64,000 nt of DNA from Phenylobacterium sp. NIBR 498073 (GTDB taxonomy: Bacteria; Pseudomonadota; Alphaproteobacteria; Caulobacterales; Caulobacteraceae). Within the stretch, counting starts at the first letter, position 1, and each line of letters starts with the position of its first letter. Location of the stretch: contig NZ_CP114599.1 of assembly GCF_027286305.1 (NCBI RefSeq), positions 124,001-188,000 on the forward strand, read 5' to 3'. A program made the translations under genes and the position numbers. The notes under the pieces were generated by a model that was given only the letters and a program-made list of their open reading frames with translations, was not told where the DNA came from and ran no database searches. Shown piece after piece: positions 28,604 to 39,024 of this stretch.

Positions 28604-29041
28604 ATGAAACGCTCTTCCCCCAAGGGCCGCGCCGCCCCGGCGGGCCCTTCCCAGCGCCAGCTTCGCGCCGGCGAACTGATGCGCCACGCCCTGGTCGAGA
28701 TCCTCCGCGAAGAGGACTTCAACGACGAGGCCCTCACCGGCGTGTCGGTCACGGTCACCGAAGTGCGGATGAGCCCGGACCTGCGCCATGCGGTCTGCTT
28801 CATCGAACCGCTGGGCGGCGAGCACGCCGACGACGTGGTCAAGGCGCTGAACCGCCATGCCAAGTTCCTGCGCGGTCGGCTGGGTCGCTCGATCGACATG
28901 AAGTTCACGCCGGACCTGAAGTTCCTGCATGACGAGAGCTTCGACGAGGCGGCCCGCATCGGCCGGCTGTTCGATGATCCGCGCGTGGCCCAGGACCTGA
29001 CGCCGCAGCCGCCGTCGGATTCCTGGAAGGACGAAGACTGA
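28604..29041 (+). CDS. rbfA: 30S ribosome-binding factor RbfA
   Basis: A 145-residue KH-fold protein needed for 16S rRNA 5'-end maturation and cold adaptation. [19 protein letters not shown] and [17 protein letters not shown] are family signatures, and [14 protein letters not shown] closes the domain. The stop overlaps the truB start (TGATG). In most bacteria rbfA follows infB directly; here three genes lie between. Confidence 0.95.
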   Translation: MKRSSPKGRAAPAGPSQRQLRAGELMRHALVEILREEDFNDEALTGVSVTVTEVRMSPDLRHAVCFIEPLGGEHADDVVKALNRHAKFLRGRLGRSIDMKFTPDLKFLHDESFDEAARIGRLFDDPRVAQDLTPQPPSDSWKDED

Positions 29042-29985
29042 TGGCGCGCCGCAAGAAGGGCGATGCGATCTCGGGCTGGGTCAATCTGGATAAGCCTTAC
29101 GACTTCGGTTCGACCCAGGCCGTGGGCCGGGTGCGGCGGATCTTCAACGCCCAGAAGGCCGGTCACGCCGGAACCCTCGATCCCCTGGCCACCGGCATCT
29201 TGCCGATCGCGCTGGGCGAGGCGACCAAGACCGTCTCGTTCCTGATGGACGCGGACAAGGCCTACCGCTTCACCATCGAATGGGGCCGCACGACCGCCAG
29301 CTTCGACCGCGAGGGCGCCACGACCGCGACCTCCGACGTGCGCCCGACCCCGGAACAGGTGGCGGCCGTGCTGCCGGAGTTCATCGGCGACATCCTGCAG
29401 ATACCGCCCGCCTTCTCGGCGGTGAAGGTCGACGGTGAGCGCGCCTACGACCTGGCTCGCGCCGGCGAGACGGTGGAGCTGAAGGCGCGCGAGATTTCCA
29501 TCTACAGCGCCCGGGTGGTCGACGCGCCCGACGCCGACCACGTCGAGATCGCTGTCGAATGCGGCAAGGGCACCTATGTCCGCGCCATCGTCCGCGACAT
29601 CGCCGAACGGCTGGGGGCCTGCGCCCATGTCAGCGCGCTGCGCCGCACCCGCGTCGGCCCGTTCGACGAAGACTCCGCGATAACGCTGGAATTGTTGGAA
29701 GATTTGGGCCATAAGGCCCGCTGCTTGGAGGCATTGCTTCCGGTCGAGACCGCCCTGGACGACATCCCGGAGCTGGCCGTGACCACCGAAGACGCCTTCA
29801 AGCTGAAGCAGGGACGGCCGATCGTTCTCGTTCCCCGACAGGTCGAAGCGCTGAAGGCCCGGCTAAGCCCCGGGACCCGAACCGTTTCAGCCATGGAGGG
29901 CGGATCGATCGTGGCGCTCTGCGAGATGCGTGCGGGCAAGCTCGAGCCCTCGCGGGTCTTTCATCTGGAAAAGAGCGGAGACTAA
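29041..29985 (+). CDS. truB: tRNA pseudouridine(55) synthase
   Basis: A 314-residue enzyme making pseudouridine 55 in the T-loop of tRNAs. The catalytic Asp is in [20 protein letters not shown] (about residue 46), preceded by the GWVNLDKP start motif. A PUA-like C-terminal region follows. The start overlaps the rbfA stop, and rpsO begins 3 bases after its own stop. Confidence 0.96.
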   Translation: MARRKKGDAISGWVNLDKPYDFGSTQAVGRVRRIFNAQKAGHAGTLDPLATGILPIALGEATKTVSFLMDADKAYRFTIEWGRTTASFDREGATTATSDVRPTPEQVAAVLPEFIGDILQIPPAFSAVKVDGERAYDLARAGETVELKAREISIYSARVVDAPDADHVEIAVECGKGTYVRAIVRDIAERLGACAHVSALRRTRVGPFDEDSAITLELLEDLGHKARCLEALLPVETALDDIPELAVTTEDAFKLKQGRPIVLVPRQVEALKARLSPGTRTVSAMEGGSIVALCEMRAGKLEPSRVFHLEKSGD

Positions 29986-29988
29986 CCG

Positions 29989-30258
29989 ATGTCGATCACG
30001 CTTGAGCGTAAAGCTGAGCTCATCAAGACCCACGGCCGCACCGAAGGCGACACCGGCAGCGCCGAGGTCCAGGTGGCCATTCTCTCGGAACGGATTTCGA
30101 ACCTGACCGAGCACTTCAAGACCCACAAGAAAGACAACCACTCGCGTCGTGGCCTGCTGAAGCTGGTCTCCGCGCGTCGTTCGCTGCTCGACCACCTGAA
30201 GAAGTCCGACGAGGGCCGCTATCAGGCGCTGATCGAAAAGCTGGGCCTGCGCCGCTAA
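29989..30258 (+). CDS. rpsO: 30S ribosomal protein S15
   Basis: An 89-residue ribosomal protein of normal length with the S15 signature ([33 protein letters not shown]) spanning residues 39-71. It binds the central domain of 16S rRNA. The short spacing after truB puts it in the same operon; a terminator-like hairpin follows before pnp. Confidence 0.98.
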   Translation: MSITLERKAELIKTHGRTEGDTGSAEVQVAILSERISNLTEHFKTHKKDNHSRRGLLKLVSARRSLLDHLKKSDEGRYQALIEKLGLRR

Positions 30259-30271
30259 GGACCGAGAGGTC

Positions 30272-30293
30272 AGCCCCCGGGAAACCGGGGGCT
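30272..30293 (+). terminator. Intrinsic terminator between rpsO and pnp
   Basis: AGCCCCCGG-GAAA-CCGGGGGCT followed by only TTTGCG: a 9-bp perfect stem. The short T tract suggests incomplete termination and some read-through into pnp. Confidence 0.75.
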
Positions 30294-30317
30294 TTGCGTA
30301 TCAGGTCAACACTACTG

Positions 30318-30358
30318 CGCCGCTTCCTTCGCGACAGGCCGAAGGGAACAAAGCGGCG
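30318..30358 (+). ncRNA. Long leader hairpin upstream of pnp
   Basis: CGCCGCTT pairs with AAGCGGCG, and inside that CCTTCG pairs with CGAAGG, with an 8-base loop and a GAACA bulge on one side: 14 base pairs in the untranslated region 150 bases before pnp. In E. coli the pnp leader has an RNase III-cleaved hairpin used for autoregulation; this one sits in the equivalent place. The rest of the 30259-30504 gap shows no gene. Confidence 0.5.
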
Positions 30359-30504
30359 ATCCGGGCGGTCCAAGTCAGGGGCGCCCGCTACACGCCGAGG
30401 GTTCCACAGCAATCCTCATCGCCTGATCGTCTGGAGAGGATTTCGGAACCCCGACCCTGTCCGCCCCCGTTGGGAATACGCCCGCGGGATGAGAAAGAAG
30501 CGAA

Positions 30505-32649
30505 ATGTTCGATATCAAACGCAAGACCATCGAGTGGGGCGGCAAGACGCTGACCCTCGAAACCGGCCGCATGGCCCGTCAGGCCGACGGTTCGGTGCTG
30601 GCCACCTACGGCGAGACCATGGTGCTGGCCACCGCCGTCTTCGCCAAGAGCGCCAAGCCGGGTCAGGACTTCTTCCCCCTGACCGTCAACTACCAGGAAA
30701 AGTTCTACGCCGCGGGCAAGATCCCCGGCTCCTTCCCCCGTCGCGAAGGCGCGCCGAGCCAGAAGGAAACCCTCACCTCGCGCCTGATCGACCGTCCGAT
30801 CCGCCCGCTGTTCGTCAAGGGCTTCAAGAACGAAGTCCAGGTCGTCACCACCGTGCTGGCGCATGACCTCGAGAACGACCCGGACGTGGTCGCCATGGTC
30901 GCGGCCTCGGCCGCCCTGGTGATCTCCGGCGCCCCGTTCATGGGCCCGATCGGCGCCGCCCGCGTCGGCTACATCAACGGCGAGTACGTCCTCAACCCGA
31001 CCCTCGACGAGATGAAAGAGTCGGCCATGGACCTGGTCGTCGCTTCGACCAGCGACGCGGTCATGATGGTCGAGTCGGAAATCCAGGAGCTCAGCGAAGA
31101 TGAGGTCCTGAAGGGCGTCATGTTCGCCCACAACGGCATCCAGCCGGTGATCGACGCGATCATCGAACTGGCCGAGCACTCCGCCAAGGAGCCCTTCGAG
31201 TTCACCCCGGACGACACCGACGCCATCAAGGCCGACGTGAAGAAGCTGATCGGCAAGGATCTGGCCGCGGCCTACAAGATCGTCGCCAAAGGCCAGCGTC
31301 ACGACGCCGTCTCGGCCGCCAAGGCCAAGGCGACTGAGAAGTTCGGCAAGTCCGACGCCAACCCGACCGGCGTCGACCCGGCCAAGCTGGGCGGCGTGTT
31401 CAAGGAACTGGAAGCCGACGTCGTCCGTCGCAACATCCTGGACACCGGGATCCGCATCGACGGCCGCACCGTCGACAAGGTCCGTCAGATCGTCTCGGAA
31501 GTCGGCGTGCTGCCGCGCGCTCACGGCTCGGCCCTGTTCACCCGTGGCGAGACCCAGGCCCTGGTGGTCGCCACCCTGGGCACCGGCGACGACGAGCAGC
31601 TGATCGACGCGCTGGAAGGCAAGTACTACGAGAAGTTCATGCTGCACTATAACTTCCCGCCGTTCTCGGTCGGGGAGACGGGCCGCATGGGCGCTCCGGG
31701 CCGCCGCGAAGTCGGCCACGGCAAGCTGGCCTGGCGCGCGATCCGCCCGATGCTGCCGAAGAACGAGGACTTCCCCTACACGATCCGCCTGGTCTCCGAG
31801 ATCCTGGAGTCCAACGGTTCGTCGTCGATGGCCTCGGTCTGCGGCTCGTCGCTGGCGCTGATGGACGCGGGTGTTCCGCTGAAGAAGCCGGTCTCCGGCA
31901 TCGCCATGGGCCTGATCCTGGAATCGGACGGCTTCGCGGTCCTGTCGGACATCCTGGGTGACGAAGATCACCTGGGCGACATGGACTTCAAGGTCGCCGG
32001 CACCGAGGACGGCATCACCTCGCTGCAGATGGACATCAAGATCGCCGGCATCACCGAAGCGATCATGAAGCAGGCGCTGGAGCAGGCGAAGGGTGGCCGC
32101 AAGCACATCCTCGACGAAATGGCCAAGGCCATGGAAGCTCCGCGCGCCGAGCTGGGCGAGTTCGCCCCGAAGATCGAAACCATGAAGATCGCGGTCGACA
32201 AGATCCGTGAAGTGATCGGTTCGGGCGGCAAGGTCATCCGTGAAATCGTGGAAAAGACCGGCGCCAAGGTCGACATCGGCGACGACGGCACCATCAAGAT
32301 CGCGGCCGCCGAGCAGGCCAAGATCGATGCGGCCCGCGAGTGGATCAAGTCGATCGCTTCGGAGCCGGAAATCGGCGCCATCTACACCGGCAAGGTCGTG
32401 AAGATCGTCGACTTCGGCGCCTTCGTGAACTTCTTCGGCGCCAAGGATGGCCTGGTGCACGTCTCGCAGATCTCCAGCGACCGCGTCGCCAAGGTCTCGG
32501 ACGTGCTGCAGGAAGGCCAATCCGTGAAGGTCAAGCTCCTGGGCTTCGACGATCGCGGCAAGACCCGCCTGAGCATGAAGATCGTCGACCAGGAAACCGG
32601 CGAAGACCTGTCCAAGAAGGACGAGCCGGCCGACGCTGAAGAAGCCTAA
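30505..32649 (+). CDS. pnp: Polyribonucleotide nucleotidyltransferase (PNPase)
   Basis: A 714-residue 3'-5' phosphorolytic exoribonuclease. Two RNase PH domains (about 10-230 and 310-545) flank an all-helical region. The second carries [26 protein letters not shown] domain (about 555-615, [20 protein letters not shown]) and an S1 domain (about 620-692, [21 protein letters not shown]) complete the normal architecture. The start is ATG 30505 with AGAAAGAAG upstream. Confidence 0.98.
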   Translation: MFDIKRKTIEWGGKTLTLETGRMARQADGSVLATYGETMVLATAVFAKSAKPGQDFFPLTVNYQEKFYAAGKIPGSFPRREGAPSQKETLTSRLIDRPIRPLFVKGFKNEVQVVTTVLAHDLENDPDVVAMVAASAALVISGAPFMGPIGAARVGYINGEYVLNPTLDEMKESAMDLVVASTSDAVMMVESEIQELSEDEVLKGVMFAHNGIQPVIDAIIELAEHSAKEPFEFTPDDTDAIKADVKKLIGKDLAAAYKIVAKGQRHDAVSAAKAKATEKFGKSDANPTGVDPAKLGGVFKELEADVVRRNILDTGIRIDGRTVDKVRQIVSEVGVLPRAHGSALFTRGETQALVVATLGTGDDEQLIDALEGKYYEKFMLHYNFPPFSVGETGRMGAPGRREVGHGKLAWRAIRPMLPKNEDFPYTIRLVSEILESNGSSSMASVCGSSLALMDAGVPLKKPVSGIAMGLILESDGFAVLSDILGDEDHLGDMDFKVAGTEDGITSLQMDIKIAGITEAIMKQALEQAKGGRKHILDEMAKAMEAPRAELGEFAPKIETMKIAVDKIREVIGSGGKVIREIVEKTGAKVDIGDDGTIKIAAAEQAKIDAAREWIKSIASEPEIGAIYTGKVVKIVDFGAFVNFFGAKDGLVHVSQISSDRVAKVSDVLQEGQSVKVKLLGFDDRGKTRLSMKIVDQETGEDLSKKDEPADAEEA

Positions 32650-32674
32650 GGCTTCTGGTCGGAACGAAATCGGG

Positions 32675-32706
32675 AAGGGCGGTCGCGGCGACGCGGCCGC
32701 CCTTTT
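32675..32706 (+). terminator. Intrinsic terminator after pnp
   Basis: AAGGGCGG and CCGCCCTT arms extended by CGCG pairs around a GCGA loop, followed by TTTT, 26 bases after the pnp stop. Confidence 0.9.
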
Positions 32707-32726
32707 CGTTTGTCGCTGGGGCGCTA

Positions 32727-32775
32727 GAGCCCTTCCCGCTCACGATGGATCATCGTGAGTGGGTAAGCAGGGCTC
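32727..32775. repeat. Large palindrome A in the pnp-SRAP intergenic region
   Basis: CTCACGATG (32739-32747) and CATCGTGAG (32751-32759) form a perfect 9-bp stem with a GAT loop. It is extended by CCC/GGG pairs and, beyond an internal loop, by GAGCCC (32727-32732) with GGGCTC (32770-32775). It follows the pnp terminator and has no T tract, so it looks like a repetitive extragenic element rather than a terminator. Confidence 0.65.
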
Positions 32776-32790
32776 CAAACTCAAAGAATC

Positions 32791-32835
32791 GACCCTGTCC
32801 CGGTTAGCTTGTTTCAAGCCAACCGGGACAGGGTC
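32791..32835. repeat. Large palindrome B, 15 bp downstream of palindrome A
   Basis: Two 21-base arms (32791-32811 and 32815-32835) beginning GACCCTGTCCCGGTT and ending AACCGGGACAGGGTC, separated by TTT, with a single mismatch. It ends 12 bases before the ATG of the SRAP gene, so any transcript of that gene from further upstream would carry it as a near-start hairpin. No coding sequence or T tract accompanies it. Confidence 0.75.
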
Positions 32836-32847
32836 TAGGTTGGCGGC

Positions 32848-33447
32848 ATGTGCAATGAATTCCAGCGCCACAAGCTGCTCAAGGACGCCATCGAGGAGTT
32901 CGATCGCCGTGGCCTGCCGTTGTTCCGATGGAAGGACGGCATGATTCCCAACATGCTGGACGCCCAGCCGGCGATCCGCATCCGTGACAGCGCCTTCGTC
33001 GTCGGTGGGACGGGCGAGGGGCTGGAGGGCGCGATGATGACCTGGGCCTGGCCGGGTCCGCGCGGCGCGCCGGTATTCAACTTCCGCTCGGAGGGCCGCG
33101 ATTTTTCGCGCAGCGACCGGGTGCTGGTGCTCGCCGATGGGTTCATCGAGTACACGGCCCCCGCCGCCCCTGTGAAACTCAAGGACCGCCACCTGTTCAC
33201 CATGGCCGGCGAGCCCTGGTTCTGGATCGCCGGGATCGTCAAGGAGGGCTGCTTCACCCTGTTGACCACCGCGCCAGGTTCCGACGTCGCGCCCTATCAC
33301 GACCGCCAGATCGTCACCTTGGCGCCGGACCAGGGCATGGCGTGGCTCAATCTCTCGCAGCCGGAGCAAGCGATCCTTCGGGCCCCGCCGGCGGGCGCCT
33401 TCCAGGTCCGCACGCTGCGCAAGGACGGCGTCGTTCAGGCAGCCTGA
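32848..33447 (+). CDS. SRAP-family (HMCES/YedK-like) protein
   Basis: A 199-residue protein matching the SOS response-associated peptidase fold. HMCES/YedK proteins use Cys2 to form a covalent link with abasic sites in single-stranded DNA. Seen here are Cys2 (MCNEF instead of the usual MCGRF), a Glu in LADGFIEY and a His in PYHDRQIV, at the places of the catalytic Glu and His. The usual NARxE stretch is FNFRSEG. It is shorter than YedK (222). The catalytic set is thus present in a divergent setting. The start at ATG 32848 is fixed by the need for Cys at position 2. Confidence 0.8.
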   Translation: MCNEFQRHKLLKDAIEEFDRRGLPLFRWKDGMIPNMLDAQPAIRIRDSAFVVGGTGEGLEGAMMTWAWPGPRGAPVFNFRSEGRDFSRSDRVLVLADGFIEYTAPAAPVKLKDRHLFTMAGEPWFWIAGIVKEGCFTLLTTAPGSDVAPYHDRQIVTLAPDQGMAWLNLSQPEQAILRAPPAGAFQVRTLRKDGVVQAA

Positions 33448-33451
33448 GGTC

Positions 33452-35770
33452 TCAGACGCTCACCGGTCCGCGTTCCAACGCCTCGCGGACGGCCATGCCC
33501 AACTGCTCGGCGCGGAACGGCTTACGCAGCAGCGGCCAGGTCAGGGCTTCGGCCCCCTCGCCGAGCCGCTCGCCGGCATAGCCGCTGGTCAGCACGATCG
33601 GCAGCCGGGCGTCGCGGGCGCGCGCGGCCCGCGCCAATTCGACGCCGCTCATGCCGCCCGGCATGACGATGTCGGAGATCAGCAGGTCGAAGCGCTCGCC
33701 CGCCTGTAGACGGCCCAGCGCCGTGGGGCCGTCCGGCGCGCCCTCCACCCGGCAGCCGAAATCGGTCAGCAGGCTCTCGGTCACCGCCCGCACGGCCGCA
33801 TCGTCCTCGACCAGCAGCACCCGTGCGCCCCGCGCCCATTCGCCCTCGTCGGGCGCGGCAGGGGCGGCATGGCTGCCGGCCTCGGCCGCCGCGGCCGGCA
33901 GGTAGAGGGTGACCGTGGAGCCGAAGCCGATGGACGACGAGATCGCCGCGGCCCCGCCGACCTGCTTGATGAAGCCGTAGACCTGGGCCAGCCCAAGCCC
34001 GGTGCCCTTGCCCACGTCCTTGGTGGTGAAGAACGGCTCGAAGGCCCGGGCCAGGATTTCCGGGGTCATGCCCGCGCCATTGTCCGAGACGGCCACTGTC
34101 ACATAGTCGCCAGCCGCGGCCCCCGCGACCTCGCCGTCGGCCAGTCGCCGCTGCTGCAGGGCTATCTCGATATCGCCGCCGTGCAGCGGCGCGGCGTCGG
34201 CGGCGTTGACCACCAAGTTGAGCAGGGCGGCCTCGAACTGGGCCGGGTCGAGCCGGCTCCAGCCGACCGGGCCGTGTTGGCGGATGGTCAGGTTCACGTC
34301 CTCGCCGATCGCACGGCGCACCAGCGGCTCGATCTCCTCGATCAGCCCGGGCACGTCGACGAGTTCGAGCTTCAGTTCCTGCCGGCGCGAAAACGCCATC
34401 AGCTGGCGGACGAGCTGCTCGCCCCGCCGCCCGGCGGCGAGCGCCGCCTCGGCCAGCCGGGTGACCCGCGAGCGATCGTCCGGATGCTGCAGGATCATGT
34501 CCAGCCCGCCGATGACCACGGTCAGCAGGTTGTTGAAATCGTGCGCGACGCCGCCAGTCAGCCGCCCGACGGTCTCCAGCCGCTGGGCCTGGGCCAGGGC
34601 CGCCTCGGTCTCGGCGCGCTCGGCCAGGCTGCGCTCCAGTTCGCGAGAGCGGACCGCGACCCGCTCCTCCAGTTCCGCGCGGGCCTGCACGACCTCGGTG
34701 ATGTCGCTGCTGGTGCCGAACCAGCGGGTGACGCGACCATCCTCGCCGCGAACGGCCGAGGCGCGGGCGCCCATCCAGCGCCAAACTCCGTCATGCCGCC
34801 GCAACCTGTACTCGACATCGTAGGGCAGGCCGCCGTTCACCGCCTGGACCCAGGCCTGAGCGACGGCGTCGCGATCCTCCGGATGGATCGAGTCCTGCCA
34901 GCCGGTGTCGAATTGGCGTTCGGCGGGGATGCCGGTGAACTCGACCCATTGCGGGCTGAGATAGTCGCAATAGCCGTCGCCACGGGTCGACCAGATCAGT
35001 TGCGGCAGGCTGTCGAGCAGGGCGCGGACCCGCGCCTCGCCGGTGCGCAAAGCCTGCTCGGACTGGCGCTGGGCGGTCACGTCGCGGAACGTGACCGCCA
35101 GTCCCCCGGGCAGCCGCACGCCGCTCGAGGCGATGAACACCGCGCGCCCGCCGACGATGCGACGCACCTCGATGTCGTCGGAGCCACCCGTTTGATAGAG
35201 GGCCGCCATGCGCTCGACCATCATCCGCCCGTTGTCGCCAGGCAGGGCCTCCAGGATCCGCCGGCCCTTCAGGCCGCGGCCGTCCGCCAGGGCCATCTTC
35301 TCAGCGGCCCGGTTGGAGTAGGTGCAGTAGAAGTCGACGACCTGTCCGTTCTCGCGGGCTGGCTCGACGATGACGAAGCCGTCGCGGGCCTGCTCTTGGA
35401 AGATGCGGAAGCGTTCCTCGGCCTCGACGCCGCGCAGGACCGCAGTGCGGATCGCGCGGCCGATCAGCACCGTCGTGGCCGCGGTGACGATGAAGATCGC
35501 CGTGAACAGGCCCTGCTGTGCGTCGAGCCACAGGCCCGCCACCAGCAAGGCGCTGACCAGGGTCGCGGCCAGTCCGCCGCGCGCGCCGGCCACCAGGGTG
35601 GCGAACAGCACGGCCGGATAGAAGGTCATGTAGTTGGGGGGATCGGCCATCACCGCGCCGCAGGCGACGCGCAACAGGGCCGCGCCGACGACGGCGCCGA
35701 GCGCTGCTCCATAAGCGATGACGGGGCGCTCAATCGCGGTGGCGAACCGCTGCGCCCATCGACCCATCAT
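33452..35770 (-). CDS. Membrane-bound hybrid sensor histidine kinase (PAS-PAS-HisKA-HATPase-REC)
   Basis: A 772-residue hybrid kinase. N-terminal membrane helices (about residues 18-110) contain a DUF4118-like pattern ([20 protein letters not shown]). Two PAS domains follow (about 120-230 and 245-365; the second has a clear PAC segment). HisKA carries the phospho-acceptor His410 in [12 protein letters not shown], then HATPase_c with DNGAGM and [11 protein letters not shown], and a C-terminal receiver with the phospho-Asp in [11 protein letters not shown] and Lys in LLRKPF. ATG 35770 is used; GTG 35791 and a second ATG 3 bases downstream are alternatives. No separate response regulator is adjacent. 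It is convergent with the SRAP gene, 4 bases apart. Confidence 0.9.
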   Translation of the reverse strand: MMGRWAQRFATAIERPVIAYGAALGAVVGAALLRVACGAVMADPPNYMTFYPAVLFATLVAGARGGLAATLVSALLVAGLWLDAQQGLFTAIFIVTAATTVLIGRAIRTAVLRGVEAEERFRIFQEQARDGFVIVEPARENGQVVDFYCTYSNRAAEKMALADGRGLKGRRILEALPGDNGRMMVERMAALYQTGGSDDIEVRRIVGGRAVFIASSGVRLPGGLAVTFRDVTAQRQSEQALRTGEARVRALLDSLPQLIWSTRGDGYCDYLSPQWVEFTGIPAERQFDTGWQDSIHPEDRDAVAQAWVQAVNGGLPYDVEYRLRRHDGVWRWMGARASAVRGEDGRVTRWFGTSSDITEVVQARAELEERVAVRSRELERSLAERAETEAALAQAQRLETVGRLTGGVAHDFNNLLTVVIGGLDMILQHPDDRSRVTRLAEAALAAGRRGEQLVRQLMAFSRRQELKLELVDVPGLIEEIEPLVRRAIGEDVNLTIRQHGPVGWSRLDPAQFEAALLNLVVNAADAAPLHGGDIEIALQQRRLADGEVAGAAAGDYVTVAVSDNGAGMTPEILARAFEPFFTTKDVGKGTGLGLAQVYGFIKQVGGAAAISSSIGFGSTVTLYLPAAAAEAGSHAAPAAPDEGEWARGARVLLVEDDAAVRAVTESLLTDFGCRVEGAPDGPTALGRLQAGERFDLLISDIVMPGGMSGVELARAARARDARLPIVLTSGYAGERLGEGAEALTWPLLRKPFRAEQLGMAVREALERGPVSV

Positions 35771-35852
35771 GGCGCTTTCTAAGCCCCCCACGAAGTTCCG
35801 GGCGATACGGAACGCCTAAAAGGCCGCGAGGTAAAGCGTCACTGAAAGGTCA

Positions 35853-35879
35853 CGAGGGCCGCCGGGTCGGCGGCCCTCG
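35853..35879 (-). terminator. Hairpin terminator downstream of the SDR gene at 35889
   Basis: CGAGGGCCGCCG and CGGCGGCCCTCG arms (12 bp, 3-base loop) located 10 bases after the stop of the minus-strand gene; on that strand it is followed by TGACCTTT. Confidence 0.7.
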
Positions 35880-35888
35880 CCGGGAAGC

Positions 35889-36668
<780 letters not shown>

Positions 36669-36725
36669 GGACGCTTGGCTCCCGTTCACGTCTAATAGGG
36701 TCTCGTTATCCGAGGCTTTAGCCCG

Positions 36726-37154
36726 ATGAGCGCGGACTCAAAAGCGTCACCCCACGTCAACGACGAGGCTTTCGACGCCAAGCAGGCCTTGGACCCGTCG
36801 CGGGCGCTGACGCCGGCCGTGGCGCGGGTCAACGAGCGCCGCGTGGCCCGCGGCTTTTGGCCGAAGATCCGGCGGGTGGCGGCCAAGGTTCCGTTCGCCG
36901 GCGACGCCCTGTCGGTATGGTTCTGCGCCAAGGATCCGACCACCCCGACCACGGCCAAGGCGATGATGATGGCGGGCCTCGCCTATTTCGTGCTGCCGAC
37001 CGACGCCATTCCCGACGTGCTGGCGGTGGTCGGGTTCACCGATGACGCGGCGGTGTTCGCCGCCCTGCTGGCCGTTGTCGGCCGCCACCTGAAGCCGAGG
37101 CACAAGGCCGAGGCGATGGAGGTGCTGGAGCGCATGAAGCGCCAGGACGACTAG
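36726..37154 (+). CDS. DUF1232 (YkvA-like) protein
   Basis: A 142-residue protein with the DUF1232 signature YFVLPTDAIPDVLAVVGFTDDAAVF at about residues 90-114, which forms a hydrophobic, probably membrane-associated helical hairpin. The N-terminal half is polar and basic. Function is unknown across the family. It is divergent from the SDR gene, and its TAG overlaps the TAG of the EamA gene on the other strand (CTAG). Confidence 0.85.
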   Translation: MSADSKASPHVNDEAFDAKQALDPSRALTPAVARVNERRVARGFWPKIRRVAAKVPFAGDALSVWFCAKDPTTPTTAKAMMMAGLAYFVLPTDAIPDVLAVVGFTDDAAVFAALLAVVGRHLKPRHKAEAMEVLERMKRQDD

Positions 37155-38080
37155 CCGGCGGCCTCGTCTCCGGCGCTGGCCCGGCGTGCGGCCCGGCTGA
37201 GCGCGGCCTCGCGCCAGGTGATCAGCAGGGTCGAGGCGACCACCACTCCGGCGCCGGCGATGGTCCAGATGGTCGGGATTTCGTGAAACAGGGTCACCCC
37301 GACGATCACCGTGAACACCAGGCGGATGTAGTCGATCGGGGCCATGGCCGCGGCGTCGCCGATGGCCATGCCCTTGATGTAGCAGCCCTGGGTGATGGTC
37401 CCGAGCACGCCCATCGCCGCCAGCAGCGCCAGGTCCACAGGCTCAGGCCAGCGCCATGTGAAGATCGCCCCGGGAATGCCCATGACCAGGCCAAGCGTCG
37501 CGGCCCAGACCAGCAGCACGGTCGGCGAGTGGTCGCGGGTCATCACCTTCATGCCGGTGATGGTCAGGGCGAACAGGAACGACGAGGCCAGCATCGCCGC
37601 GGCCGGCCAGCCGATGGCGAAATCGCCCCCGACCCCGGGCCGCAGCATGATCAGCACGCCGATGAAGCCGATCACCGCCGCGCCGATGCGCAGCGGCCCG
37701 ACCGTCTCGCGCACCACCAGCGCGGCCAGCGGCACCAGCCAGAGGGTGCGGGTGAACGACAGCGCATTGGCGTCGGCCAGCGGCATCTTCTGGAAGGCGT
37801 AGAATGACAAGATCATCCCCAGCGTGCCGGCGGCCGAGCGGAAGATCAGGATGCCCGGCCGCGTGGTGGCGAAGGCCGCCCCGCGCCGCTTGAGGATGAT
37901 CGGCAGCAGAACGATGAAGCCGGCCAGTTGCCGATAGAAGGTCTGCAGCGCGGCCGGATAGTCGTCGCCCAGATACTTGATCAGGGTGGTCATCGCCGTG
38001 AAGCCGACCGCCGAGGCGACCATCCAGAGGGCCCCCTCGACGTTATGGTCGAGCCGCGGCTTGCTGGAGCTCTCGCTCAA
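37151..38080 (-). CDS. EamA/DMT-family transporter
   Basis: A 309-residue inner-membrane protein with ten hydrophobic segments in two EamA repeats (first starting GALWMVASAVGFTAMTTLIKY, second ALLAAMGVLGTITQGCYIKGMAIG), like RhaT/YdcZ-type metabolite exporters. TTG 38080 overlaps the stop of the upstream SDR gene (TTGA), which argues for coupling and for this start. An open frame continues upstream but without membrane or family character. The substrate is not predictable. Confidence 0.88.
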   Translation of the reverse strand: MSESSSKPRLDHNVEGALWMVASAVGFTAMTTLIKYLGDDYPAALQTFYRQLAGFIVLLPIILKRRGAAFATTRPGILIFRSAAGTLGMILSFYAFQKMPLADANALSFTRTLWLVPLAALVVRETVGPLRIGAAVIGFIGVLIMLRPGVGGDFAIGWPAAAMLASSFLFALTITGMKVMTRDHSPTVLLVWAATLGLVMGIPGAIFTWRWPEPVDLALLAAMGVLGTITQGCYIKGMAIGDAAAMAPIDYIRLVFTVIVGVTLFHEIPTIWTIAGAGVVVASTLLITWREAALSRAARRASAGDEAAG

Positions 38081-38931
38081 GACTGGGCCGGCGGCGTCAG
38101 GTCGCCAAGGATGGTGGCGAACGGCGAGACCATGCTGGCGTCCCACGAATGGCGACCGCCGACGGTGATGCCGCCATCGACGACGATGTGGGTGCCGGAC
38201 ACGAAGGCCGCGGCGTCCGAGGCCAGGTAGAGCGCGGCCTGGGCGATGTCGTCGGGCAGACCGGCCTTCGGCACCGGCTGGGCGGCGGCCGCGTTCTCCG
38301 CGACGCGGGCGGCCATCTGGTCGGCGACCTCGCGAGGCAGGCCGAAGGAGGCGCCGAAGATCGAGGTGGCGATCAGGCCCGGGCAGATCGCGTTGACGCG
38401 GATCTTCTGCGGCGACAGCTGGGCGGCGGCCACGCGGCTCATGTGGATGACGCCGGCCTTGGCGGTCGAATAGGCGATGGGGCCGAAGCCGGCCTGCAGC
38501 CCGGCGATCGAGGCGGTGTTGATGATCGATCCGCCGCCGCGCTCCAGCATCAGCGGAACGGCGTGCTTCATACCTAGGGCCGGGCCGCGCACGAGGATGT
38601 CGAAGATCCAGCTCCAGCCGTCGGCGGTGATCTCGCCGATCGACGTCATGCGGTCGGAGATGCCGGCGTTGTTGAACAGGATGTCGAGGCCGCCGAATTC
38701 GGTCTTGGCCTTCTGCAGCGCGGCCTCGATCTCGGCCTCGCTGGTGACGTCGCAGTGGGCGTAGGCGACCTGGCCGGGGAAGCGCTTCTCCAGCATCGCG
38801 CCCTTTTCGTCCTGGATGTCGGCCGCCACGACCTTGGCGCCTTCGGCGACGAACAATTCGACCGCGCCGAGCCCGATCCCCGATGCGCCGCCGGTGATCA
38901 GCGCCACCTTGCCGTCCAGACGTCCCGCCAT
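38077..38931 (-). CDS. Short-chain dehydrogenase/reductase
   Basis: A 284-residue classical SDR with the cofactor motif TGGASGIGLGA (about residues 14-24), NNAG near residue 90, Ser in NTASIAGLQ, and YSTAK near residue 156. The long C-terminal part (GTHIVVDGGITVGGRHSWD) is a common variant in Caulobacterales and sphingomonads. The substrate is unknown. It is first in a two-gene operon with the EamA transporter, overlapping it by 4 bases, which suggests that the transporter moves a related metabolite. An AGGCAAAC stretch precedes the ATG. Confidence 0.85.
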   Translation of the reverse strand: MAGRLDGKVALITGGASGIGLGAVELFVAEGAKVVAADIQDEKGAMLEKRFPGQVAYAHCDVTSEAEIEAALQKAKTEFGGLDILFNNAGISDRMTSIGEITADGWSWIFDILVRGPALGMKHAVPLMLERGGGSIINTASIAGLQAGFGPIAYSTAKAGVIHMSRVAAAQLSPQKIRVNAICPGLIATSIFGASFGLPREVADQMAARVAENAAAAQPVPKAGLPDDIAQAALYLASDAAAFVSGTHIVVDGGITVGGRHSWDASMVSPFATILGDLTPPAQS

Positions 38932-38988
38932 GTTTGCCTCCCGATCTTTTTTATGTGATCGGCGATAACTAGAGCGGGGCAGGGGAAA

Positions 38989-39014
38989 GTGGAAGCCGTT
39001 TCGGCGGCTTCCAC
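38989..39014 (-). terminator. Hairpin terminator downstream of the quinone oxidoreductase gene
   Basis: GTGGAAGCCG and CGGCTTCCAC arms around a 6-base loop; on the minus strand it is followed by TTTCCCC. It lies 10 bases beyond the stop at 39025. Confidence 0.7.
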
Positions 39015-39024
39015 TCCAGCTTCG

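Noticed and set aside
30388..32520. 710-codon open frame antisense to pnp
   Set aside because: Shadow of the strongly biased pnp codons; no recognisable motif.
33869..35782. 637-codon plus-strand frame over the hybrid histidine kinase
   Set aside because: The minus strand encodes a complete PAS-HisKA-HATPase-REC protein; the plus frame has only shadow composition.
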